Source: Sparassis latifolia | Taxonomy: Eukaryota > Basidiomycota > Agaricomycetes > Polyporales > Sparassidaceae | Length of the DNA stretch: 64,000 nucleotides | Assembly (NCBI GenBank): GCA_018466975.1 | Contig: CM031560.1 | Span: 1,488,001-1,552,000 of the forward strand | Reading direction: 5' to 3' | In this document: positions 31,837 to 42,006 of the stretch, one piece after another | Position numbering within the stretch: the first letter of the stretch is position 1 | Layout of the letters: each line of letters begins with the position of its first letter | Translations under genes and position numbers: made by a program | Notes under the pieces: generated by a model | Databases searched by the model: none | Told to the model about the DNA's origin: nothing | Seen by the model: only the letters and a program-made list of their open reading frames with translations

Positions 31837-34122
31837 ATGAGGAGCCTCTCGTGTGTTCTACTCTTCTTGCTAGTCCCTTTGTATGGATTCGCAACCGACT
31901 CGGATCTCGTACGGGTGTTGGGTCCACAGGGTGTGAACCTCTGGAAGCTCGACGTTGCCGAGGCAGCGCGCAAGCTCGACAGGACTGCCCCTCTGCACGT
32001 TGCTCAGGGCCTCCTAGAACAGCAGCCCCTAGCAGCTCCGTCCACTGGCAAGTTCCCAGCGCACTGGTTTACCCAGCCGCTCGACCACTTTTCCAACAGC
32101 TCGTATACCTTCCAGCAGCGCTATTGGATCAACACCCGTCATTATCGTCCCGGATCCAAGGGCCCTGTTATCGTGCTAGATGGGGGTGAGACCTCGGGTG
32201 AAGATAGGTTACCCTTCCTCGATACTGGCATCGTAGAGATTCTGGCCAACGCGACTGGAGGTGTAGGTGTCATCTTGGAGCACAGGTGGGTCTCATCGCC
32301 TCCAGGGACTAGGGTGTGTTTATGGACATGCTATGTAAAGATACTATGGTAGGCAATAATTGATACATTTGACCCCCGTTTCCACCATTTATACCCGACA
32401 AATGGACAGGTGAATCCCTAGCTGTATCCAACCTCTCTACAGATTCCTTGAGGTGAGTATCTTGACCGGACGCAGACCGATGTCGTTTTAATCAAGATTG
32501 AAGGTGGCTCAACAATGATCAATCGGCCGCGGACTCTGCGAATTTCATGGCGAACGTCGAATTTCCTGGTATTGATCAGGATCTCACAGCCCCTGGCACT
32601 CCCTGGATCTACTACGGTGTCCGTCTCATCATATTCCATCCTTGATAGCTCACGTTTTATCTTAACCTGCCCATAGGGATCCTATGCGGGTGCACGCGCT
32701 GCCCATATGAAGATTCTGTACCCCAATCTGGTATACGGTGCCATAGCATCAAGCGGTAGGTATTATTCATTCTCTCTCTTAGCATATCTCACTTCCAACT
32801 GTTATGAAGGTGTTACACATGCAAGTCTGGAAAATTGGGAATACATGGAGATCATCCGTCGCGCTGCGGACCCGCAGTGCTCTCTCAATCTCGAGCAGGC
32901 CATCGAGGCTATTGATGTAATTCTCACCGTCCCCCTTTTGAAAGATGCCCTCAAGAGCTTATTCGGTCTCGCTGGTTTGGAACACGATGAGGATTTCGTC
33001 TCGTTGCTTGAGGTGCAAGTTCCGGCACTTCGTGTAGTATGTGTGCTTATATGCTGTTCCAGAGCCCTCTGGGATCCTGGCAGGCGAAGAATTGGGATCC
33101 TCAAGTGGGCAGCACACGATTTGACGAATTTTGTGCTGCTTTGAGCAAGCCGCTCTTGATCTCAAATGAGATCGTGTACGATGAGGCCAGCAAAACTGTG
33201 GCGCTTCCCGTTGGACTGAACATTCCGTTGGTAGTCTACAACTATGCAAACTACATCAAACAGGTGATACTGGACGTTTCCTCTACGGCCGCCCGCTGAT
33301 CAAACTGGTTTGCAGAACTACGTGTCGAAATGCCCGGAGGACGCTTCCGTAGAACAGGTAATTGACTTTATCCAATATTCCCAGCGGGAGCTGATGTTTT
33401 CCCTGGCAGTGCTTTGGAACGTATGATGATGTCAAGTTCCAGGACACGGATTTGAGTGAGACTTGGCGCCTTTGGGTGTTCCAAGTTTGCACAGAATGGG
33501 GTTACTTCTCAGTGAGCAGTGTTCCAGTAATTCCTGCTGCATCACTCACACTCTTCCAGACGACACCTCCAAAAGGACATAGACGCATCATCTCCCGCCT
33601 TCTGACGCTCGAGTACGAGTCGAAGATTTGTGAACAGGTATGCTGCTATGCACATGCACTGCTGTAGCACACAACTCACTGAGTGGCGTATCTACCACAC
33701 TTTCCTACTCGAAGGCTTTCCTACCGGGTGAACACTTCATCATTCCTCAATTCCCCAACGTCACAGCAGTCAACGTCTTGGGCGATTTCACCATCGCCGC
33801 AGACCGACTTGCGATCATCGATGGCGAAGTCGATCCCTGGAGGCCCGACACGCCCCACAGCGAATATGCACCTGACAGGAAGGACACAATTCTGCGGCCA
33901 TTCAAGCTCATCCCCAGTGTGTCATATTGCACTGTTTAGCGTCTTTGCGTCGATTCCTGACCTGGTCACGCCTCCTGATTTACAGACGGCGTGCATCACT
34001 ACGACGAATACGGCCTTCGCAATATCGCTGACGAGCCTCCTGAGATCGAGAAAGTTCACAGGGAGATGATTGAGTTCGTTACAGCGTGGCTGAAGGATTG
34101 GGAGGTGCCAGCGAATGCATGA
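31837..34122 (+). CDS. Serine carboxypeptidase, family S28
   Basis: Secreted prolyl-type serine carboxypeptidase. Exons by GT-AG: 31837-32285, 32341-32348, 32410-32452, 32504-32618, 32677-32755, 32810-33012, 33063-33263, 33316-33357, 33410-33511, 33560-33637, 33715-33916, 33986-34122. These give 552 residues, all in phase. The N-terminus (MRSLSCVLLFLLVPLYGFA) is a signal peptide. The catalytic Ser lies in GGSYAG (exon 4/5 join), Asp in IDGEVDPWR, and His in GVHHYDEYG, the usual S28 triad order. WFTQPLDHF near residue 80 is the family hallmark. Exon 2 is only 8 nt. It probably cleaves Pro-containing peptides outside the cell. It lies 345 bp upstream of a sirtuin gene on the same strand. Confidence 0.93.
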
Positions 34123-34467
34123 TTACCAGCCTCTGACGGCTCGGCACATGAGTGAGAGTATGGCCCGGACTTGTATGTACTCTGATAATTCTCGTCCATT
34201 GAAGATCCATAGAAACGTGCATATATACTTCCGCCGTGCTGTGACCGTTCACATTGAGCGATCTCGAATTGTGTGTCCTGCCTTTGCACTATGGGCGCCG
34301 GTCTGGACAGCACCATGGGCATCGAACCTTGTCGAACGGCCCCGGGCTCAATTCCAGCTGACTGAGGTCATCGCACTCGAGAACGCCAAACAGGATCCTG
34401 GGCACTGCAATGATCAACTATCCTTGACTTTACACCACATCGACACCCACAGCAGACCATCGTACTT
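34123..34467 (+). other. Intergenic region
   Basis: 345 bp holding the 3' end of the S28 gene and the promoter of the sirtuin gene. No TATA box or other site stands out. Confidence 0.4.
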
Positions 34468-36442
34468 ATGGGTGCACAGGAGTCATATATCAAGTATGAG
34501 GGCCCCCCGGACGTCCTCGAGGCGCGAGACATACCCTCGCTGGTCAAGTACATGCAGTCTGACCGGTGCAAGAATGTATTTGTTATGGTAAGTCCGCGAG
34601 CTTGACACCATGATGCATATCGTGCGCTAACGCATAGTCATATATGAAAGGCTGGTGCTGGTGAGTCTTCGGTGTGCTGCCAATGCGTTGCGTGCTGAAG
34701 GTGGCCTCGTTACAGGCGCAAGCACATCCGCTGGAATCCCTGATTTCAGATCCCCAGGAACAGGTACGTAGGCGAAACGCTCTACTTCTCTTGCTTTGAA
34801 GTATCTCAAGAGCATTTTTGGATGATGTGAAGGTCTATATGTGAGTACCATAATGTACGATGTGGCGTTGTCAGCCGAGGTCGCTCATGCTCACTCGTAC
34901 AGTCGAACCTTGCGAGGCTCAACCTCCCGTTCCCCGAAGCCGTCTTCGACATCAGCTTTTTCCGGGAGAACCCTGTCCCCTGTACGTCCGACCAAACATT
35001 CTACTTCGTGCGCTACTGTATTGACCCGGTCTAAACAGTCTACACCCTCGCAAAAGAGCTCCTCCCAGGGCACTTCCGCCCCACCATCACGCACTCTTTC
35101 GTGCGCCTCCTTCACGAGCACTCGTTACTCCGCATGTGCTTCACGCAGAACATTGACACGCTAGAGCGCCGTGCGGGCGTCCCCGGCCGCCTGCTCATCG
35201 AGGCGCACGGCAGCTTCGCGAACCAGCACTGCATCAATTGTCACGTCGCGTTCGACGACGACGAGATGCGCGAGTGCCTACTGACGGGCAAAATCGCGCA
35301 CTGCGACGTCTGCGGCGGGCTCATCAAACCCGACATCGTTTTCTTCGGAGAAGCGGTGCGTTAGTTGCCTGTTTGCTCTTTCGTTGAAACAGACAGAGCC
35401 AGCGAATGCTGATTACTGATGTTGTCCGTCACAGCTCCCGGACTCCTTCCACGCGTCAATCCCGAAGCTCCGGACTGCGGACCTGCTCTTCGTAATCGGG
35501 ACCTCGCTGACCGTGCAGCCCTTCGCGTCTCTCGCCACAATGATTCCCGATTCATGCCCGCGAGTACTTGTGAACCTCGACTCCGTTGGAGACTTCGGGA
35601 GCAGGCCGGACGACGTGCTCTGTCTCGGCAAGTGCGACGACGTTGTGCGGGACATCGCGCGGGGGCTCGGATGGGAACGCGAACTCGAGAAGCTCTGGGA
35701 TGAGACCGCCGCAAGTGTCGAGTACCCGCCGGAGAAGCCCGCGGTAGCACCCGCCGCAGTGCCGGAGGAGAAAGAGGAGAAGGAACTTGAGAAGGAGATC
35801 GAGGAGATCACGACCAAGATCGAGCACGTTTTGAACACTCAGGAGGAGGAAAAGGCACTAGAGAGAGAGAAGTCGGAGGCGCTGTCCACTGGTGAGAAAG
35901 AGCCTGTCATCGCAGATAAGATGCGTTCGAACACAGGCGTCAGCAGCGAGACGCTTGCAGTGGAGTCCAAGGCCGTGCCTGCAGCGAAGGCCAAACCCGA
36001 GGCTGCGGTGCAAACAAAAGCTGAGCCTGCAGCGGAAGCAAAGGCAGGGTCTGCCGTGGAAGAAAGGTTTCGCCCTACTGTGGAGGCCGAGGTTAAACCT
36101 GTAGAGGTGGAGTCGGAGCCAGCAGTCGAGGCGAAGTTTAACCTTACACGCGCAGAGAAGGTTGAACCAGAATATGAGCCTGCGGAAGAGGACACCAAGC
36201 TGATTATAGAACCGCACGCCAAGCTGGTCGTGGAGCCCAAGGCTGGACCCTTGGCGGAAGGTGAGGTAGAGCCTGCGGTGCAGGTGAAGATTGTCAATGA
36301 GCCTGTAGTGGAGTTGGTGGCTGAGCACACTGCTCACAAGGCAGATTCCGCACTTGTTGCGCAAGAGGAGTCTTTACCTGTCGTAGATAACGAGGCGGGT
36401 GCGGGTGCGGAATCAGAGATGGGGCTCAAGGAGAAGTACTAG
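34468..36442 (+). CDS. Sirtuin (Sir2-type NAD-dependent deacylase) with acidic repeat tail
   Basis: Exons 34468-34587, 34651-34660, 34716-34763, 34833-34840, 34903-34981, 35039-35355 and 35435-36442 give 529 residues in phase. Sirtuin motifs appear in order: GAGASTSAGIPDFRSPG (NAD binding), FTQNIDTLER, EAHGSF (catalytic His), zinc Cys pairs CINC and CDVC, KPDIVFFGE, GTSLTVQPF and LVNLD. This is the class I (Sir2/SIRT2-like) order. After about residue 280 comes a coiled-coil Glu/Lys stretch (EEKEEKELEKEIEEITTKIE), then about 200 residues of Ala/Glu/Pro/Val/Lys repeats, for example AKPEAAVQTKAEPAAEAKAG. Deacylates lysines on histones or other proteins. Exons 2 and 4 are 10 and 8 nt long. Confidence 0.92.
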
Positions 36443-36846
36443 TTGTAGATCAATGTGTACTGATGGCGGCGGATACGACACCTGCTGACCGGGACATTGT
36501 TCTGCTCTAGTTTTCACTTTAACTAGCTTTTAGACTCAGTGAGCGCGTGTAATGATAGATTTTCCCGATATACTTATTCTGAGTAGCTGCCTCAAGTTGC
36601 TCCATTTCGAAGCATGACGCTTTGGAAGACACGATTCGCGACGTACACATACAAGACTGGCTTATCGAGCTCTAGACCTGTAACGAAGTAAAAGCTGAGG
36701 CCCTCCCTGTTCAGTGCTCGGGATCCCAATTGCAATTTACTTGATGGAGTCCATCAACTTATTTAATTGTACACATGTCCATGAGACAACACATGCCATG
36801 AGTAAATACACGAGTACAAGATACTCTCTACACATCAATTAAATAA
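36443..36846. other. Convergent 3' intergenic region
   Basis: 404 bp between the stop codons of the sirtuin (plus) and APC2 (minus) genes. It should hold both polyadenylation regions. No gene or repeat is seen. Confidence 0.4.
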
Positions 36847-39800
36847 CTACGTACGAGGACTGAGCTTCCACATGCCGTCCTTCACAGTGACGAGCCCTTC
36901 TCTCCTAGCAGCCTCCATGAACAGACTGAGCTGCTCGATCGTCCGGTCGTAACCCGGCGCGATCTTGAGCATGGTCTGAATTCGGGCGAGGGGAAGCGAA
37001 CCGAGGTTCGTCAGCATGCCTTCAATGAACTACCGACATGTATATGAGAGGAGCGATATGGGAAATACGGCTGCGGGCACGGACCTTCCAGAAGACCTTC
37101 ATCTGCTCCGCCTGTTGCTGCTGGACGGTCACAATGGCGGGAAAGTCTTCGATGACCACCGCTGTGAACACAATGTCAGAGAGAGAACGGATCGCATAAA
37201 TTGCTGATCCCGTACCTGGCTTGGAGGTTGAAGCCTTGCCAGCACTGACGTCTGCGACCTCGAGCAGGTAATACGTGCTGTGTTCGGTCTCCTTGATGAC
37301 GCCCAAGTCGACCCACGTCGTGAGCGCCCTAAGCGCAGACGTGCGGTCGATGCTCCCCACGCGGGCGATCAGCTCGTCCAGGGTCCACGTTTCTGCCACG
37401 CTTGTATGAGCGAATGTGCGCCACGCACACGTAACCGCATACCTTTCCCCGCAAACAGCTCGATGAACGCGGCCTCGAGCGGGGGCACGTCTGCCTCGAC
37501 GGTGCGGTCTTCGAGCGCAAGCTCGAGGTGCACCGTCCCGAGGTGCGGGAGCCAGCGCAGCTTCTTGTCCGGCTTGAACGCGTGGAATTCCTGAGCGTAG
37601 GCGTCCTGAAGCCTGAGCTAGTGTAAGTGTCCGTGGCAAGCTCAGCGTGGGAGCGGGTGACATACTGTTTGAACTGCCCCGGCATGACGAACTTGCCCGC
37701 CTGGAGCGGCGGCCAGAAATGGCGCGAGATGATCGTCGGGTGCATTACCACCTGAGAGGGGGGTCAATAAAAATAAGAAGACAACTGCGAGAAGAAATGG
37801 GGACCGCTCACGTTCTCCTGCGACTGCACATGCTGATCGATCCGCTTCGAGTCCGTCATGTCTCGTAGCATCACCTCGCATACTTGCAGTGCTGCCTCGC
37901 CAAAGCGGATCTTCAGGATCTCGATATTACGCCGCTGCGGGGCGTTGTAGTGGAGTATTAGCAAGATAATACTGCGATGAGTGAGAGGGCATGGCAGGAA
38001 TTAAAACATACCTCGCGTTCAAAATTCCCGTCGGTGATCGCGAGCAGGCGCTGCGCGAGGAGGACCTGCAGCTCCTTGACGAAGAGGTCCTTGGAGTCGT
38101 AGATGCTCACGAGCGTGCTGATCACGTCGCCGGGCTTGTTCGTCCGGAAGTCTGTAAACTAGAAGTTCTGGACTGAACCACCTCGTAGGCATATGAGTCT
38201 TACCTGGTCCCGCGTCGATGGGCTCAGGCTCCCAGTTGGGGTCGGAGTAGTCGTCTACTTGCATCTGCTGCAGGGGTTGGATCGGCTCGTTCTCGTCTAC
38301 GAGCGAATCACCGCTCTCGCCATCGCCGACCAGGCTGGCGACGATGCAGCGGATCGTGTCAGGGCGCTCTCTGACGATAGAGGCCAAGCCACAAAGTCAG
38401 ATCAAGTTGAACAAAGACGATGGCAAATAAAACGCACCTCAGATACCGCCGTATAGGGTCGGCGACTTTAAAGAGCAGTACGCCGGGCGGGTCGATGATG
38501 CGCAGGCAGCGAATGATGGACACGTATTGCATCAGGATGTCCTTCGTATCTGCACCCGGATGGAGGAGCCGTTTCTTGTTGCTACGGAATGCATGTCAGG
38601 GAAGGTCAGCGATGGAAGGCGGCAAACTCACGCTTTGCGCAAGGTCTGCACTAGGTGTGCACGCTGGTCCACACGCTGGAGACATTCCTGCACGTATTGG
38701 TTAGTCCAGAGAACGTTGATGGAGAACAGTGGCGGAAGCGCATACCTTCAGGTCTTGCAACGCGGCCAGGGAGTCCGGGTAATCGATGATGATGTCGAAG
38801 ATTTCTCTCGTTCTGCGTCGGGGTCAGACAAGAAGAATGGGAACGTGAGAGATGCGCCTACCGTAGGTCACTCAAAGTCTTGCAGACGTGAAAATCGAAG
38901 CGCGAACCGACGCCCTGTAACATCGATCGTGCCTCATCGGCTATGGGGAGATCGTCAATTTGACCATGCGCAGAACTCAACATTGACTAACTGTTTCTGG
39001 CACCCCTCGCGTACGGCATAAGCATCCACGGCACGATCTTCTCCGCCATCCACTCCCGGAGCGCATGCAACATCGGTTCCCCCCATTTTCCCGCACATGT
39101 CTCAAGGATGTGCTCTTCGATGTGCTCGTAGCACACACTGGAGATGAGTGACTCGTACCGGTCGAGAAGACCCAACTGTTCGAAGGCGGTCCATAGCGGG
39201 AAGTCCGGCCGCACAGCACTCGGGGATGGTGGAAGGATGGAGAGCCAGGACGGTGGGATGGAAGAATGTGAGAGTGCGACAGTTGAGACAATGAGGTCCT
39301 TGAATCCGCGAGAGAAGGAGGGTGGGAGAACGGAGAAGACGTGCGTCTGGAAGGTGAGGGTGTATATTGAGAGGATAGTGACGCCGAGCCTAGTGATAAC
39401 GGAGATGGATAGGTGCGAAAAGAGAATAGAAGAGGGCACTCACTCTGGGATAGGTGACCAGGCATTGTACCAGTCGACGAGTCGAAAGACCATCTGGGCG
39501 ATGTGCAGTGTATCACCTGATTCCTGTATCTTCTGAGCATTCCGTAAAACAAGTGAGAGTGGAGGGACACACTTCATACTGTGACATGATATGCTGGACC
39601 TCGCGCGTTATGAGATACTGTTGTTTCCGCATGTCCTCTGATGCACACGAATGAATACCGTACGTGCCGGCGTTTCACGGAGACGCACCAAGGAAATTCT
39701 CCAGCAACAAAGGGAGCATCTTCGACTTGCTCAAGATATCGAAGGATGCTTTGACATAATGCATGTCTCGACCACGAGACTGCGTTTGCATAAAGCACAC

Positions 39801-40053
39801 TGATTCCGAATCGCGTAAAGAGACTTACTGTAGTCCTTCGGAGGGATTAAATCTGATATATCGCGGGGGTAGAGAAATCCTGTGGCTAGATCCCAAGCCT
39901 GCCAAACCATTCATAAATACAATCATCGCACAGACAACCACTCACCTGGCTGAACTCGAGCATGCCGGCGATGCCTGGCTCGCCACGGTTTATGCGAGCA
40001 AACGCAGTGCGCCATTTGGCCATAACTTGGTTACGCAGGACTTCGGTGGTCAT
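36847..40053 (-). CDS. APC2: Anaphase-promoting complex subunit 2 (cullin-like)
   Basis: Scaffold cullin of the APC/C ubiquitin ligase, which pairs with the RING subunit APC11 and drives mitotic exit. The start is ATG 40053 (MTTEVLRNQVMAKWRTAFAR); exon 1 ends at 39946 and more than ten short exons follow. Recognisable blocks: RERPDTIRCIVASLVGDGES; DDYSDPNWEPEPIDAGP; the cullin core VSIYDSKDLFVKELQVLLAQ; LQVCEVMLRDMTDSKRID; QEFHAFKPDKKLRWLPHLGT; and a C-terminal winged helix YDRTIEQLSLFMEAARREGL ending KDGMWKLSPRT. This order matches APC2 rather than SCF-type cullins, and there is no neddylation-site motif. Internal exon borders were not all resolved. It is divergent from the hydrolase gene at 40244, with 190 bp between starts. 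Confidence 0.88.
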
Positions 40054-40243
40054 TGTGCAAGCCGCAGATGCGGACCAGGTCGACCGTGGGTTCAAGCACC
40101 TCGTTGTGACAAGAGCGCTCGTGGGACGCGACGCGTCGAGGCGTGACCTAGTTGTGCGTGACCCAACATCACGCGTCTCGTAGTCCCAGTCTCTCTCCAG
40201 AGGTGGACTAGCTGCAACCCGTCCGCGTCGCCGCAAATCTTTC
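40054..40243. promoter_or_regulatory. Divergent promoter with MluI cell-cycle boxes
   Basis: 190 bp shared by APC2 (minus) and the alpha/beta hydrolase (plus). Two ACGCGT motifs (40131-40136 and 40171-40176) lie in GACGCGACGCGTCGAGGCGT and ATCACGCGTC contexts. ACGCGT is the core bound by MBF-type factors in fungi, which fits a cell-cycle gene such as APC2. This is inference from motif and context only. Confidence 0.4.
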
Positions 40244-41481
40244 ATGTCGTCATCTTCCCCACAGTCCTTCACCTTCGTATACAAGCATGTCCAAGGCATC
40301 GACCTCTCCATGGACTTCTACCTTCCCCCCGTATCTGCCTTCAACGCTTCCTCGGCTGAAGACATCCACATCCCGGCCCTTGTGTACTTCCACGGCGGTG
40401 CTCTGACGGTAGGAAACAGGCAGAGCTGGTTCCCCGCCTGGCTGCAGAGTGTGTATACGTCTGCACACGCTGTGTAGCTCGCTGACGAGGCCCGTCTTCA
40501 AGGACGGATCACTGCTGCTGCGTGTGCCTTTGTTACTGTCGATTACAGACTGATGCCTCCAGCCACCGGACACGACATCCTTGCCGACGTCCAGGACGTC
40601 TTTCGCTTTCTCTCGGTCGACATCAATCCTCAGTTACGTCTGCGTTACAACGAGCATCCGTTCATTCTCGTCGATTCCGCATCCATCGCTGTCGCTGGCA
40701 GCAGTTCCGGTGGCCTGTGTGCCTATCTTGCCGCGATGCACGCGTCCCCGAAACCCAATGCGGTGCTCTCCATGTATGGCATGGGTGGTAATTTCCTGGT
40801 ATGTACCATTCTCGTCCAGTTTCAGTATCCTCTCGATGCGTCTCCTAGACTTCGCAGTACTTCACCCCGAAGAGCGAGGTCTTCTTCCGCGGCCGCGAAC
40901 TGCTCAACCCATCCCAGTTCTCTGAGTATCTCTACCCCTCGTCGGAGCGCCTGTCGCCGACTGCCGACTCCCCGCTCGCCTACCACCCACAGACGTACAC
41001 GATCCCCGGCTACCCCGCGAACTCTCGCATGCTGCTCGGACGGCTCTACCTGCAGCTCGGCGTGTACCTCGACTACTACACGGGGATCCACCAGCCGAGC
41101 CTCAGCGCCGTTCTCCGTGAGACAGTCGCAGACACGCCGCACGACGCGCGTGAGCTTCGGCGCATGCAGTTCGACGACGTCTGCGGGGTCCTCTCTCCCC
41201 GTGAGCGAGTGCTACTTCCCCAGTTCGGGGTGATGCGCGGTTGGCCGCCGTGTTTTCTCGTGCACGGCGAGGCAGATTCGGCTGTCCTAGTGCACGAGTC
41301 AGAGCATATGCATGCGCTGCTGCAGGAGGCTGGCGTGGACGTGATTATGAAAGTAATTGCCGGTGAGGAGCACTCGCTAGATTACCAGAAGGACGCCGAC
41401 GATAAATTCGGTGGACCGGGCGGCCTATTCGATGAGATTGCAGACTTCTTAGTGAGACAATTGAAGGGCAATATGCAGTAA
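40244..41481 (+). CDS. Alpha/beta-hydrolase fold-3 esterase
   Basis: Exons 40244-40448, 40503-40798 and 40849-41481 give 377 residues in phase. HGGALTVGN (about residue 51) is the HGG oxyanion-hole motif of the HSL/fold-3 group. The nucleophile is in AGSSSGG, the acidic residue in LVHGEADSAV, and the His in GEEHSLD near the C-terminus. There is no signal peptide, so it is probably cytosolic. Substrate unknown; relatives hydrolyse short-chain esters or act on secondary metabolites. The 3' flank is cut by a Tc1/mariner-like insertion only 20 bp after the stop codon, so its natural 3' UTR and polyadenylation site have been displaced by 12.5 kb. Confidence 0.88.
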
Positions 41482-42006
41482 ATCCGTTCTTTGGCCTAGT
41501 CTACAGTCGTTTGCATATGAAACTGCAGTCCTCGGTCCACAGTAACTTGTTTGTCCCGGACAAATATTGCCTTATACAGTGTAGAATTGTGACCTGTCAC
41601 ACTCTCATGAGTCCTCACCCTCTGTAAATATGAGAAGTCCAACTAAGTCATGTAGAGTCATTAAATAGTCGTGTACTAGTCAATTTGGCCAGAATTTTGT
41701 GTTTTAGTTACCAGCCTGTGACTATTTTTGTCAGGTTTAGTCTACAAAAAGTCGAGAATTAGTCTGGAGTTGGGGAGCGGTAACGACACCGCAGCCACCA
41801 AGTAAAGTCAAACAATAGTCCGTCATAGTCATCCATAGTCAAATTTCAGTCATAAAGTAGTCAAACTCCAGTCACTCTCTTTCATCGAAATAGTCATCAA
41901 AGGTCATCAAAAGTCATGAATTCATCACGCAGAGTTACTACAAATGAGAACAATTTGGCACTAGCGACACAGCAGCGACACGCCCCTCCCCTCCTTGCGA
42001 TGAGGC

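Noticed and set aside
35361..35838. Minus-strand ORFs of 91-141 codons over the sirtuin gene, and 35839-36364 likewise
   Set aside because: They are antisense to well-supported coding exons in a GC-rich, repeat-biased stretch; no domain is visible.
40444..40480. In-frame TAG in the esterase (after SAHAV) as a disabling mutation
   Set aside because: An intron from 40449 to 40502 with GT and AG borders removes it and keeps the phase, joining WLQ to RRITAAACAF.
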